Positions 15,544 to 24,890 of a stretch of DNA of 64,000 nucleotides are shown here, piece after piece. Every line of letters starts with the position of its first letter. Position 1 is the first letter of the stretch. The position numbers were made by a program, and so were the translations under genes. The notes beneath the pieces were generated by a model that was not told the origin of the DNA, made no database searches, and saw nothing but the letters and a program-made list of their open reading frames with translations. Source of the DNA: Pontibacter liquoris (GTDB lineage: Bacteria; Bacteroidota; Bacteroidia; Cytophagales; Hymenobacteraceae). The stretch spans positions 558,001-622,000 of the forward strand of contig NZ_JALEBG010000001.1 in the NCBI RefSeq assembly GCF_022758235.1, read 5' to 3'.

Positions 15544-17643
15544 ATGAAACACTCACACCTGATGCCTTATTCAGCGTTACTGGCCGGGCTGATGCTGGGC
15601 GGCTGTAGTTCTTCTTCCACTACACCTGCCGATACCAGCACCACCACCGCAGCAACCAGTACAGCTGAAAAGGTTGAAATGAACATGGGGCATGGCCTGG
15701 AACTGGCCAACATGGATACGACCGTGGACCCCTGCACCGATTTCTACCAGTATGCCAACGGCGGCTGGATCAAGAACAATCCCATTCCTGCTTCTGAAAG
15801 CCGCTGGGGTTCTTTTAACGAGCTGGCCGAGCGCAACAACACTGTGCTGCGGTCGCTGTTAACAGAGGCTGCCGCCAACACCACAGCTGAAAAAGGCACA
15901 CCAGCGCAGCTAGTAGGTGATTTTTATGCCAGCGGCATGGATTCCGTTGCCATCAACCAGGCCGGGTATACGCCCATTAAGCCGGAGCTGAGCAAGATTG
16001 CCGCCATTAAAACCACCGATGATCTGGTAAAAACGATTGCTGATCTGAAGTCGAAAGGCGTCAGTGGCTTCTTTGGCATGTATGTGGCCCAGGATGACAA
16101 AAACAGCACCCAATATGCGCTGCAGGCCGGCCAGGGTGGCCTGAGCCTGCCCGACCGCGATTATTATCTGAAAGACGATGAACGCTCGCAGAAAGTGCGC
16201 ACCGCCTATAAAGAGCACCTGCAGAACATGTTCAAGCTGGTAGGAGATGATGCCGCAACTGCCCAGAAAAAGGCGCAGGCCGTGATGAACATCGAAATGA
16301 AGTTGGCCCAATCGTCCAAGCCCCGTGTAGAGCTGCGCGACCCGTACGCCAACTATAATAAGATGACGGTGCAGGCATTTGCCAAGCAGAACCCGAACCT
16401 GAAGGTGACGCAGCTGCTCACCGGCATAGGCGCCGAAACGGCCAGTGACGTGATCGTAGGTCAGCCTAAGTTTTTCAAGGACCTGAACGGCCTGCTGAAA
16501 AGTGTTCCGTTAAGCGACTGGAAAACCTATACGCAATGGCACCTGCTGCGCTCTATGGCGCCTTACCTAAGCGACAACTTTGTACAGGAGAACTTTAACT
16601 TTTACGGCAAGGTGCTGAGTGGCGCTAAAGAAATGCAGCCCCGTTGGAAACGCGTGCTCCGCACTACGGATGGTGCGATTGGCGAGGCCCTGGGCCAGCA
16701 GTATGTAAAGGAAAACTTCTCGCCGGAGGCCAAGCAGAAAGCCCTCGACATGGTACACAACATCCAGGATTCCTTCCGGGAGCACGTGAAGGATCTGGAC
16801 TGGATGAGCGAGGAAACCAAGCAGCGCGCCCTGGCCAAACTGGATGCTTTTGCCGTGAAGATCGGCTACCCGGATAAGTGGAAAGCCTACGAAGGACTTG
16901 ATATTACCCGCGACTCGTATGCCAAGAATGTGATGCTCGCCAACCAGTACGAATTTAAGGAGAACATCAACAAGATCGGTAAGCCCATCGACCGCACCGA
17001 GTGGGGAATGACACCGCCAACCGTGAACGCATACTATAACCCAAGTATGAACGAGATCGTGTTCCCGGCCGGCATCATGCAGCCGCCTTTCTTCGACCCG
17101 CAAGCGGACGATGCGGTGAACTATGGCGGCATGGGCGCTGTGATCGGCCACGAAATAACCCACGGCTTCGATGACCAGGGTGCACAGTATGACCCGGAAG
17201 GCAACCTGAAAGACTGGTGGACGAAAGAAGATAAAGAGCAGTTTACCGCCCGCGCTAACGGCGTGGCCAGCCAATATGACCAGTATACCGTGCTGGACAA
17301 TGTACACGTGAATGGCAAACTGACGCTGGGCGAGAACATGGCCGATATTGGTGGCCTGAGCATTGCTTATACTGCCCTGCAAAAAGCGCTGGAGAAAAAT
17401 AACCCGGGTAAGATCGCCGGCCTCACTCCCGAGCAACGCTTCTTCCTGGCATGGGCCCAGATCTGGCGCACCAACATCCGCGACGAAGCCCAGAACCAGC
17501 AGGTGCTCACCGACCCGCACTCACCAGGCAGGTTCCGCACCAATGGTCCGGTGTCTAACATGCCGGAGTTCTACAAAGCTTTTAACTGCCAACCAGGTGA
17601 CCCAATGGTACGCGACGAACAAAGCCGCGCCAAGATCTGGTAA
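15544..17643 (+). CDS. M13-family metallopeptidase lipoprotein (neprilysin/PepO-like)
   Basis: A 699-aa surface or periplasmic zinc endopeptidase. A lipobox (LMLGGC, Cys about 21) and a Ser/Thr-rich linker precede the M13 N-domain (DPCTDFYQYANGGWIKNNP) and catalytic domain. The zinc motif is VIGHEITHGFDDQG, the third ligand lies in LGENMADIGGLS, and the substrate-binding NAYYNPSMNEIVFPAG plus the C-terminal VSNMPEFYKAFNCQPGDPM and final KIW are all family hallmarks. It is complete and probably degrades small peptides. Followed immediately by a strong terminator. Confidence 0.96.
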   Translation: MKHSHLMPYSALLAGLMLGGCSSSSTTPADTSTTTAATSTAEKVEMNMGHGLELANMDTTVDPCTDFYQYANGGWIKNNPIPASESRWGSFNELAERNNTVLRSLLTEAAANTTAEKGTPAQLVGDFYASGMDSVAINQAGYTPIKPELSKIAAIKTTDDLVKTIADLKSKGVSGFFGMYVAQDDKNSTQYALQAGQGGLSLPDRDYYLKDDERSQKVRTAYKEHLQNMFKLVGDDAATAQKKAQAVMNIEMKLAQSSKPRVELRDPYANYNKMTVQAFAKQNPNLKVTQLLTGIGAETASDVIVGQPKFFKDLNGLLKSVPLSDWKTYTQWHLLRSMAPYLSDNFVQENFNFYGKVLSGAKEMQPRWKRVLRTTDGAIGEALGQQYVKENFSPEAKQKALDMVHNIQDSFREHVKDLDWMSEETKQRALAKLDAFAVKIGYPDKWKAYEGLDITRDSYAKNVMLANQYEFKENINKIGKPIDRTEWGMTPPTVNAYYNPSMNEIVFPAGIMQPPFFDPQADDAVNYGGMGAVIGHEITHGFDDQGAQYDPEGNLKDWWTKEDKEQFTARANGVASQYDQYTVLDNVHVNGKLTLGENMADIGGLSIAYTALQKALEKNNPGKIAGLTPEQRFFLAWAQIWRTNIRDEAQNQQVLTDPHSPGRFRTNGPVSNMPEFYKAFNCQPGDPMVRDEQSRAKIW

Positions 17644-17657
17644 CGGAACATGACCAT

Positions 17658-17693
17658 AAAAAAAGGCGCTGCAGCAATGCAGCGCCTTTTTTT
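17658..17693. terminator. Terminator after the M13 peptidase gene
   Basis: An A-tract and GGCGCTGC pair with GCAGCGCC and a T-tract around a short loop, starting 15 bp after the stop codon. Confidence 0.88.
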
Positions 17694-17899
17694 ATGCTTC
17701 AGGGGTTATACTTTCACTCTCTCTTCCGCGCTCTTAAGTATAATTACAAAACATGCAGAAGAGAAATGGGACAACAAATCAGAAAGCCGACTTCTTTTCT
17801 CCAGATGTATTTAAAGCGATAGGCATTGGGTAGCAGGACAGTTTTTGGAACGAAGGGGGCTTGCCGGTTAGCAGCGCGCCTCCATTGCAGCGTTTTGCA

Positions 17900-18679
17900 T
17901 TAGTTCTCCACCACCTTGATCTGGTGCTTTACAACATCCACAGGCCAATCGCCGCCGCCCACCTGCACGTTGGCAATTTTGTCTACCACATCCAGCCCCT
18001 CCACTACCTCTCCGAAAACCGTGTACTCGGTGTCCAGCCCCGGCTCGCCACCAAGGGTCTTGTAAATTCTGATCTGTTCGGGGGTATACTGCATGTGGTG
18101 CTGGGCCTCGATGGCCCGCAGCTCCGACACGGAACGGGGCTTGCCCTGCACAATATAGAAGTTATGCGACGAAGATTCCTTTTCCGGGTTGCGCTCGTCG
18201 CCGTAGCGCGCCATGGCCAAGGCTCCTTTTTTATGGATATGAAGGTTTTTTAAATTGATCTCCTGCGGGATCTTGTAGGCGCCCAGCTTCATTTTACGCT
18301 CATCCGAGTCGCCGCCCTGGATGGCAAAGCCTTTTACAACCCGGTAAAACTCGCCCTCATCGTAAAAACCGGCTTTGGCCAGGCGCACAAAGTTGGCCCG
18401 GTGCAGGGGCGTATCCTTGTACAAGCGCACTTTGATGTCGCCCAGGCGCGTCCTGATCAGAAAAAGGCTGTCGGGGTTGTTTTTGGCAAATTCGGTGAGC
18501 ACCGGTACGGCTGTTTCGGGCGTGAGGGATTTCAGGGTCGGTTCTTCTGCTACCGGCGGAGGTGTTTCTCGCTGCTGTTGGGCTGCCTTGTTGTCCTGGT
18601 TGCAGGAGGCTAGCGAAACGAGACAGGCAACCACTAGTATGGGATGGCAAATGGCGGCAAAGGCGCGGGTTCTTTTCAT
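17900..18679 (-). CDS. Cyclophilin-type peptidyl-prolyl isomerase lipoprotein
   Basis: A 259-aa lipoprotein with a cyclophilin domain. The start at MKRTRAF is chosen to give a normal lipoprotein signal ending SLASC (Cys about 25). A linker rich in Ala, Gln and Pro leads to the isomerase domain (about 65-255), which has GDIKVRLYKDTPLHRANFV, YRVVKGFAIQGGD (catalytic Arg region), ALAMARYGDERNPEKESSSH and the closing VFGEVVEGLDVVDKIANV. It lacks the usual W of the cyclosporin pocket, as many bacterial members do. It probably assists folding of exported proteins. Confidence 0.93.
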   Translation of the reverse strand: MKRTRAFAAICHPILVVACLVSLASCNQDNKAAQQQRETPPPVAEEPTLKSLTPETAVPVLTEFAKNNPDSLFLIRTRLGDIKVRLYKDTPLHRANFVRLAKAGFYDEGEFYRVVKGFAIQGGDSDERKMKLGAYKIPQEINLKNLHIHKKGALAMARYGDERNPEKESSSHNFYIVQGKPRSVSELRAIEAQHHMQYTPEQIRIYKTLGGEPGLDTEYTVFGEVVEGLDVVDKIANVQVGGGDWPVDVVKHQIKVVEN

Positions 18680-19083
18680 AGATTTAAGGGACGAAAAGGC
18701 CAAGATAAAGGTTTTCGGGCAAAGTATCCAGTAGCGGCAAAAGACAAGTATAGGCGCGTGAGTAATTGTATTTATCTGATAAACTGCTATTTGGCTCAGC
18801 TTTTTAAAAACCGGAACCGTATACCTTCTTCATAATCAGTAACATCGCACCTACTCCTGCCTACTACTACCTGCTTACCTGCCATCACCTGCCTGATGGT
18901 GCTTAAAAAAGCTTGAACTGCTACGATGGCACACGTGAAAAAATGACGCGGCTGCCTTCCTTTTTTAAAACGGTAAATAAAAGAATTAAAATTTTAGTTG
19001 CATATGTAAGCCAATAACAATAGCTTACAGGTAATGTCACTTTTTTAAATCAAATTATTGTTCAATTTTAACTTACACTTAGT
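18680..19083. other. Divergent intergenic region, no gene
   Basis: About 400 bp between the cyclophilin and S8 peptidase genes. The right half is AT-rich. I see no clear TAnnTTTG box with TTG at the proper spacing, no hairpin of note and no credible small reading frame. Confidence 0.5.
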
Positions 19084-20307
19084 ATGAAGCAAAACTTACA
19101 TTTCAGCAAAGTAATGCGTTCTGTATTGTTCGGAGCAGCCATGGCTACAGCCGCCTGTACCTTCACTGCATGTGACAACGAAAGCGCCGATCCGGTTGCA
19201 GAACAGCAGGTGCCCGCAACAGATAGTGAGAACGGTGCCGTGATCGACGGGCAATACATAGTTGTATTTAAAGGAGATGGTAACCTGCGCATTGATGCCA
19301 ATGCAACGTATGCGCAGCGTGTTGAACTGGCCCGGCAAACAGGCCAGAATATACTTTCGGATAATGGTGTTCAGAATGTTACCATCGAGCAGGCCTACGG
19401 CAAAGCCATACTTGGTGTAACGACAAAGTTAAGCCTTGATGAGGCAGCCAAACTGCGCAACGACCCGCGTGTAGCCTACGTGGAGCAGGATCGGGTTGTA
19501 TCGCTTGGCAAGCCTGGTGGAGGCGGCTCAGCACAGCCTACCCAGGCGCTTCCGGTGGGCATTACCCGCGTAGGGGGTGGCTCTACCGCGTCTTCAGCTA
19601 CCGCCTGGATTATTGATACAGGCGTGGACCTGGATCATCCGGACCTGAAAGTAGACGTGGCCCGCAGCAGAACGTTCTTTACCAGTGGTCGCGATGCCGG
19701 CAGTGCGGACGATGGCAACGGTCATGGCTCGCACGTGGCAGGTACCATTGCCGCCATTAATAATAGCATCGGGGTAGTGGGCGTAGCGCCGGGCACTACC
19801 GTAGTAGCTGTAAAAGTACTTGACTCGCGGGGTAGCGGCGCTTACTCTACTGTTATTGCCGGGGTGGATTATGTAGCTGCCAATGGTAAAAACGGTGATG
19901 TGGCCAACATGAGTTTGGGTGGCCCGATCTCCAAAGCGCTGGATGATGCCATCTTATCGGCTGCTGGCAAAGGTATTAAATTTGCGCTTGCTGCCGGTAA
20001 CGATTCGCAGGACGCCAACAACACCTCGCCGGCACACATTAACCATACCAACGTCTATACTGTTTCAGCGGTGGATGCGAACGATAAGTTTGCCTACTTC
20101 TCCAACTTCGGAAACCCGCCGGTTGATTTTGCAGCACCGGGCGTAAGCATTCAGTCCACCTGGAAAGATGGCGGCTATAACACCATCAGCGGTACGTCTA
20201 TGGCGTCTCCGCACGTGGCAGGCCTGCTGTTACTGGGCGCCGTGAGAGGCGATGGCTTTGCCACCAGCGACCCGGATGGCAATCCCGACCCGATCGCGCA
20301 TCATTAA
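19084..20307 (+). CDS. S8-family subtilisin-like serine peptidase
   Basis: A 407-aa exported subtilase. The N-terminal signal (about 1-30) ends in FTACDN, a plausible lipobox. An I9-type propeptide (about 50-140, YIVVFKGDGNLRIDANATYA to DPRVAYVEQDRVV) precedes the catalytic domain. The triad is present: D in AWIIDTGVDLDHPDL, H in NGHGSHVAGTIAA, S in SGTSMASPHVAG, with the oxyanion Asn in ALAAGNDSQ. The C-terminus is short and ends DPDGNPDPIAHH, so there is no secretion-type CTD domain. It is complete and likely self-processed. Confidence 0.95.
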   Translation: MKQNLHFSKVMRSVLFGAAMATAACTFTACDNESADPVAEQQVPATDSENGAVIDGQYIVVFKGDGNLRIDANATYAQRVELARQTGQNILSDNGVQNVTIEQAYGKAILGVTTKLSLDEAAKLRNDPRVAYVEQDRVVSLGKPGGGGSAQPTQALPVGITRVGGGSTASSATAWIIDTGVDLDHPDLKVDVARSRTFFTSGRDAGSADDGNGHGSHVAGTIAAINNSIGVVGVAPGTTVVAVKVLDSRGSGAYSTVIAGVDYVAANGKNGDVANMSLGGPISKALDDAILSAAGKGIKFALAAGNDSQDANNTSPAHINHTNVYTVSAVDANDKFAYFSNFGNPPVDFAAPGVSIQSTWKDGGYNTISGTSMASPHVAGLLLLGAVRGDGFATSDPDGNPDPIAHH

Positions 20308-20339
20308 TTGTAGAAAGTGCTATTGTTTAAAATAAGGTG

Positions 20340-20372
20340 AAAAGGAGGCGGCTGATTGGCCGCCTCCTTTTT
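20340..20372. terminator. Terminator after the S8 peptidase gene
   Basis: AAAAGGAGGCGGC pairs with GCCGCCTCCTTTT around a 6-nt loop, followed by T. It lies between convergent genes and can act on both. Confidence 0.88.
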
Positions 20373-20391
20373 TATACCGGTGGCACAAACC

Positions 20392-20892
20392 TTAAAGTGT
20401 TTTGCGCATCACGTAGTCGTTCATCCAATACGGGCCGATGGCAATGTCTTCCTGCTGGTGCTCGACGTAGCCGCAGCGCTCATAAAACTGCTTTGCGCGG
20501 TTATACCGGTTCACGTTCAGGTCAAGTAGTTTGGCACCAAGTTGTTTCACTTCTTCTTCCACAGCCGTAATAAGCACTTTGCCATACCCTTTGCCCTGGC
20601 ATTGGGGCATGAGGTAGATCTTGTTTAGTTTATAGATGTGAGCAGGCGCCTCTTTTACCGAGTAGGAGGCAAAGCCCAAGGCTTCTTCCTGTTCCAGCAA
20701 CAGCAGAAACGTTTGCCCTTCCTGCAGCTGTTTTGCCAGCGCTTCTTCGCTATAGATCACATCAAACATATAATCGATCTGCTCCTTGCTAAGTATAGGG
20801 CTATAGGTCGGCTCCCAAGTGGCTTCTGCCAATGCCCGTATGGTCGGGATGTCGGATAGGGTGGCTTTGCGGATGCGGTAGGTTGTGGCCAT
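20392..20892 (-). CDS. GNAT-family N-acetyltransferase
   Basis: A 166-aa acetyltransferase domain. N-terminal YRIRKATLSDIPTIRALAEATW and central YKLNKIYLMPQCQGKGYGKV are the hallmark A motif, with QGKGYGK as the acetyl-CoA pyrophosphate loop; NVNRYNRAKQFYERCGYV is motif B. The domain organisation matches stand-alone RimI-like GNATs; the acceptor (small amine, amino acid or protein) is not deducible. It is divergent from the MDR oxidoreductase and converges with the S8 peptidase terminator. Confidence 0.92.
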   Translation of the reverse strand: MATTYRIRKATLSDIPTIRALAEATWEPTYSPILSKEQIDYMFDVIYSEEALAKQLQEGQTFLLLLEQEEALGFASYSVKEAPAHIYKLNKIYLMPQCQGKGYGKVLITAVEEEVKQLGAKLLDLNVNRYNRAKQFYERCGYVEHQQEDIAIGPYWMNDYVMRKTL

Positions 20893-20974
20893 GTGCTAAG
20901 ATTACTGCTGAAACGGCAAGGTAGGCACAAGCTTGTTAAAACCCAATCCTGGCAGGAGGATACGCCGTAAATGC

Positions 20975-20982
20975 TAACTTTG
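20975..20982 (+). promoter_or_regulatory. Candidate -7 element TAACTTTG before the MDR gene
   Basis: TAACTTTG matches TAnnTTTG and ends 31 bp before the ATG at 21014. The -33 position carries CCTGG rather than TTG, so the match is partial. Confidence 0.45.
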
Positions 20983-21013
20983 CAGCATAACGGAACGCAA
21001 AAACACATCGCTT

Positions 21014-22012
21014 ATGAAAGCCATTTACCTGGAAAGTATAAATGCCCCTTTTGTGTTGATCGAAAAGGAGAAGCCGACAGCCGGCCCCGGCGAAGCAGTG
21101 GTGCAGGTAAAGGCCGCCGCCCTCAACCACCGGGACGTGTACATACAGTATGGGCGCTATTTTACCAAAGAGTACCCGGCCATACTTGGCTCCGACGGTG
21201 CCGGTATTGTAACGGAAGTAGGCGCGGGAGTAGCCCCGGACTGGGTAAGTAAAGAAGTGGTGCTGGATCCCTCCACCGACTGGGGAGATAACCCGGGGGT
21301 GCACAGCAAGGAGTATAAGGTGCTGGGTATGCCGCAGGAAGGCACCTTTGCCGAATACGTGAAAGTACCCGCCACGAACCTGCACGAGAAGCCTGCCCAC
21401 CTGAGCTTTGAACAAGCCGCTGCTCTGCCTCTGGCCGGCGTAACGGCGTGGCGCACCCTATTTACAAAATGCGCGTTGCAGCCCGGCGAAAAAGTATTGA
21501 TCACCGGCATTGGCGGTGGTGTAGCATTGGCTGCCCTGCAGTTTGCCGTTGCTTTGGGTGCGCAGGTATGGGTAACCAGCAGCTCGGAAGAGAAAATAGA
21601 GAAAGCAAAAGCATTGGGTGCCACCGGGGGCATCAACTACAAAACAGAAAACTGGGGAAAGGCCCTGAAAGCCGACGTGGGCGGCATAGATGTAAGTATA
21701 GACGGGGCTGCCGGTGAGGGCTTTGTGCAGCTGGTAAAAGTGGCTAACCCGGCCGGGCGTATTGGCATGTATGGCGGTACTACCGGTATGATCGGGCAGA
21801 TAAACCCGGCAGAGATCTTCTGGAAACAACTCAACATTTATGGCAGCACCATGGGCACCAACCAGGATTTTGCAGCGATGATGGCCTTTGTACGGGAAAA
21901 GAAAGTAACGCCCGTGGTAGACAGCACATTCCGGCTGGAGGAAACCGAACATGCGATGCGCTACATGGAAGCCGGTAAGCAATTCGGTAAAATCGTGCTC
22001 CGCGTCGGGTAG
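21014..22012 (+). CDS. Zinc-type/quinone-like MDR alcohol dehydrogenase family protein
   Basis: A 332-aa medium-chain dehydrogenase/reductase. The GroES-like domain (about 25-130) has NHRDVYIQYGRYFTKEYPAILGSDGAGIV. The NADPH-binding Rossmann domain (about 130-290) shows EKVLITGIGGGVALAALQFA and GATGGINYKTENWGKAL. Catalytic-zinc cysteines are absent, so it belongs with zinc-independent quinone oxidoreductase/enoyl reductase-like members. It probably reduces alpha,beta-unsaturated carbonyls or quinones; the substrate is not known. The stop codon abuts the left arm of an inverted word-array repeat. Confidence 0.92.
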   Translation: MKAIYLESINAPFVLIEKEKPTAGPGEAVVQVKAAALNHRDVYIQYGRYFTKEYPAILGSDGAGIVTEVGAGVAPDWVSKEVVLDPSTDWGDNPGVHSKEYKVLGMPQEGTFAEYVKVPATNLHEKPAHLSFEQAAALPLAGVTAWRTLFTKCALQPGEKVLITGIGGGVALAALQFAVALGAQVWVTSSSEEKIEKAKALGATGGINYKTENWGKALKADVGGIDVSIDGAAGEGFVQLVKVANPAGRIGMYGGTTGMIGQINPAEIFWKQLNIYGSTMGTNQDFAAMMAFVREKKVTPVVDSTFRLEETEHAMRYMEAGKQFGKIVLRVG

Positions 22013-22197
22013 TTGTTAAAAGTTGATTGCCAGTTGATTGTTAATTGGTTTGATTAACAGGTAACTGAGATGCTAATATGCCGGAATAGGCATGGGAGAT
22101 CAGACAAATAAAAAAGGAGAAGCGAGCTTTGTGGCTCGCTTCTCCTTTTTTATTTGCAGTAAACAAATTTAAAAACAATCAACAATCATCAACCGGT
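22013..22197. repeat. Inverted word-array arms flanking a terminator
   Basis: The left arm after the MDR stop contains GTTGATTG and GTTAAT words. The right arm before the S9 peptidase stop contains CAATCAACAATCATCAAC, their reverse complement. The arms lie on either side of the terminator at 22107-22154 and touch both flanking genes. Confidence 0.5.
22107..22154. terminator. Bidirectional terminator between MDR and S9 peptidase genes
   Basis: AAAAAAGGAGAAGCGAGC and GCTCGCTTCTCCTTTTTT form an uninterrupted stem of about 20 bp with a 6-nt loop. It is flanked by A- and T-tracts on each strand, as expected for convergent genes. Confidence 0.92.
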
Positions 22198-24405
22198 CTA
22201 CTGGTTTTGCGCGTCCAGCAGGTGGAGGAAGAAGGCGTATTCGAGGGCCGTTTCCTTGTAGCGCTCAAAGCGGCCGGAGGCGCCACCGTGCCCGGCTGCC
22301 ATGTTGGTGTGCAGCAGCAGCATATTGTTGTCCGTCTTCATGTCGCGGAGCTTGGCCACCCACTTAGCGGGCTCAAAGTACTGCACCTGCGAGTCGTGGA
22401 GGCCGGTGGTCACGAGCATGTTCGGGTAGGCCTTTGCTTCTACGTTGTCGTAGGGCGAGTAAGAGAGCATGTAATCATAGTAAGCCTTGTTGGTTGGGTT
22501 GCCCCACTCGTCGAACTCGCCGGTGGTCAGCGGAATGCTCGTATCCAACATGGTGGTGATCACATCTACAAAAGGCACGGCCGCAATTACGCCTTTATAC
22601 AGGTCGGGGCGCATGTTCACCACCGCGCCCATCAGCAAGCCCCCGGCACTGCCACCCATAGCAAACAACTTGTCGGGGTTGGTATACTTCTGGGCGATCA
22701 GGTACTCGGAAGCATCGATAAAGTCGGTGAAGGTATTTTTCTTTTTCAGCAGCTTGCCGTTCTCATACCATTGGCGGCCCATTTCCTGGCCACCGCGGAT
22801 GTGGGCAATGGCATACACAAAGCCACGGTCCAGCAGGCTCAGGCGCACGGAGCTGAACGAGGGATCGGTGCTGTAGCCATAGGAGCCATAGCCGTAAATA
22901 AGCGTGGGGTTGTTGCCGTTCAGCTCCAGTCCTTTGCGGTATACCAGCGAAACCGGGATTTTGGTGCCGTCTTTTGCCGTGGCATAGATGCGTTTGGCCT
23001 CATAGTTCTCCGGGCTGAAATCGCCTACTACTTCCTCGCGCTTCAGCAGTTTCTGCTGTTCGGTTTGCATGTCATAGTCGTAGGTGGAGTTGGGTGTAGT
23101 TAGCGAGCTGTACTGGTAGCGCAGCGTTTTACTGTCGAAATCGGGGTTGGTGCCGATGTAGGCAGTGTAAGCTTCCTCTTTAAAAGGAATGTAATAATCG
23201 GTCTTCGGGTCGTTCCACTTTTTAATGCGGATCTGCGTCAGGCCGTTTTTGCGTTCCTGCAGGGCCAGGTAATCCCGGAAGATCTCGATGCCTTCCAGCA
23301 ATACATCCTGGCGGGCCGGCAGCACATCTTTCCAGTTAGCTTTGCCGGGCTTGCTTACCGGCGTCTGCATCAGCTTAAAGTTAGTCGCGCCATCCTTGTT
23401 GGTCACAATATAGAACTTATCGCCAAAATGGTCGATGCTATATTCCAGCCCCCGCTCGCGCGGTTGTATCACCTTAAAGGTGCCGTTGGGTTTGCTGGCA
23501 TCCAGGTAGCGGTATTCGTTTGCTAGGGTGCTGTTGCTGCCGATGAGGATGTACTTCTCCGACTTGGTCTTAAACACAAACGTGCTGAAGGTCTCGTCGG
23601 CCTCGTGGTATACTTCCTTGTCCTGGCTGGTGGGCGTGCCCAGCGTGTGCCGGAATATTTTGAAGGAGCGCAGCGACGGGTCCTTCATGGTATAAAACAC
23701 GGTTTTGTTGTCGTTAGCCCAAACGGCGCTGCCCGTGGTGTTGGGAATAGCATCAGAGAGCAAAGCCCCGGAGTTCAGGTCTTTGAAACGGATGGTATAC
23801 TTGCGGCGGCTCACGGTATCTTCGCCGAAGGCCAGCAACTGGTTGTTAGGGCTCACGTTCATGCCTGATGCGGCATAGTAAGCCAGGCCCTCAGCGCGCT
23901 GGTTGGCGTTTAACATGACCTGTTCAGTCGCCTCCATTGTGCCTTTTTTGCGGGCATAGATCGGGTATTCCTTGCCTTCCTCGTAGCGGGTATAGTACCA
24001 GTAGCCGTTATCCTTAAATGGCACCGATTCATCTGTCTGTTTGATGCGGCCCACTATTTCCTGGAAGAGTTTCTGCTGCAGGCCCTCGGTGCTTTTTAAC
24101 ATTTGCTCGGTATAGCGGTTCTCTGCTTCGAGGTACGAGATCACCTCCGGGTTTTCGCGCTCGTTGAGCCAATAGTAGTTGTCGGTGCGGGTATGGCCCA
24201 GGGCCGTAAGCTCCTTCGGGTGCTTGGGCGCAATAGGTGGCTGCGGCTGGGCCGGTGTGGTCGCTATGGTGGCCGAATCGGTTTGCTCTGCGGTGGCAGC
24301 AGTGCCGCTGCCGCCCGTGTTGCCCGAGGTGCAGCCGGCGCTTACCAGCAGGCAGCCGGTAAACAGCATAGCCGTGTTTTTTAACGTGGTATACAGGTGT
24401 TTCAT
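22198..24405 (-). CDS. S9-family peptidase (oligopeptidase B-like) lipoprotein
   Basis: A 735-aa prolyl-oligopeptidase-fold serine peptidase. A lipoprotein-type signal (LLVSAGC, Cys about 25) precedes the N-terminal beta-propeller (about 60-450, RTDNYYWLNERENPEVISYL) and the alpha/beta-hydrolase domain (about 470-735). The triad is visible: S in MGGSAGGLLMG, D in VTTGLHDSQVQYFEPAKW and H in NMAAGHGGASGRF. The GRQWYENGKLLKKKNTFTDF stretch is typical of oligopeptidase B. Export of this normally cytoplasmic type is common in Bacteroidota. Divergent from the acyl-CoA-binding protein. Confidence 0.96.
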   Translation of the reverse strand: MKHLYTTLKNTAMLFTGCLLVSAGCTSGNTGGSGTAATAEQTDSATIATTPAQPQPPIAPKHPKELTALGHTRTDNYYWLNERENPEVISYLEAENRYTEQMLKSTEGLQQKLFQEIVGRIKQTDESVPFKDNGYWYYTRYEEGKEYPIYARKKGTMEATEQVMLNANQRAEGLAYYAASGMNVSPNNQLLAFGEDTVSRRKYTIRFKDLNSGALLSDAIPNTTGSAVWANDNKTVFYTMKDPSLRSFKIFRHTLGTPTSQDKEVYHEADETFSTFVFKTKSEKYILIGSNSTLANEYRYLDASKPNGTFKVIQPRERGLEYSIDHFGDKFYIVTNKDGATNFKLMQTPVSKPGKANWKDVLPARQDVLLEGIEIFRDYLALQERKNGLTQIRIKKWNDPKTDYYIPFKEEAYTAYIGTNPDFDSKTLRYQYSSLTTPNSTYDYDMQTEQQKLLKREEVVGDFSPENYEAKRIYATAKDGTKIPVSLVYRKGLELNGNNPTLIYGYGSYGYSTDPSFSSVRLSLLDRGFVYAIAHIRGGQEMGRQWYENGKLLKKKNTFTDFIDASEYLIAQKYTNPDKLFAMGGSAGGLLMGAVVNMRPDLYKGVIAAVPFVDVITTMLDTSIPLTTGEFDEWGNPTNKAYYDYMLSYSPYDNVEAKAYPNMLVTTGLHDSQVQYFEPAKWVAKLRDMKTDNNMLLLHTNMAAGHGGASGRFERYKETALEYAFFLHLLDAQNQ

Positions 24406-24559
24406 AATTTTATTTGTTAGGTTCTGACTGATCTGAATGCAGTTACCGAAAGTATGAAAATTTCAATAGAAACAAAATACGGGCAGACGTTAGGCAGAGT
24501 ATATAATACTGGCTATATTTATTTTACAAACACAATCAAACAAACCAACACTAACATCT

Positions 24560-24817
24560 ATGGCATCACAAGCAGAATTTGAACAGGCGGTTGCAAAATC
24601 GCAGACCTTAACCGAGCGCCCTTCCAACAACACGCTCCTGCAGCTGTACGGGCTTTTTAAGCAGGCCACCGAAGGCGACGTGCACACGGCACGCCCCGGC
24701 GGTTTTGACTTTAAGAACATTGCCAAATGGGATGCCTGGAAAGCGAACGAAGGCAAAAGCCAGGAAGAAGCCCGCAGCGCGTATGTGCAGCTTGTAAACC
24801 AGCTGGCCGGCGAGTAA
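24560..24817 (+). CDS. Acyl-CoA-binding protein (ACBP)
   Basis: An 85-aa four-helix acyl-CoA-binding protein, a carrier that buffers long-chain acyl-CoA esters in the cytoplasm. The family signature is clear: LLQLYGLFKQATEGDVHTAR then GGFDFKNIAKWDAWKANEGK and EEARSAYVQLVNQL. The conserved Tyr/Lys residues that hold the CoA phosphate (Y near 30, K near 34, K near 56, Y near 75) are present. ACBPs are universal in eukaryotes but patchy in bacteria. It is monocistronic, with a terminator close downstream. Confidence 0.96.
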   Translation: MASQAEFEQAVAKSQTLTERPSNNTLLQLYGLFKQATEGDVHTARPGGFDFKNIAKWDAWKANEGKSQEEARSAYVQLVNQLAGE

Positions 24818-24890
24818 CCCGGAAGACCGGAAACAGGATGTGTTTGCAATCGGGGGAAAGCAAACATCCTGTTCCTAACCGGCAGTAGCC

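Noticed and set aside
16567-17520. 317-codon minus-strand open frame
   Set aside because: Antisense to the M13 peptidase catalytic domain with its intact HEITH site.
22129-23103. 324-codon plus-strand open frame
   Set aside because: It is antisense to the S9 peptidase, whose catalytic motifs are intact; long antisense frames arise from the GC-rich codon pattern.
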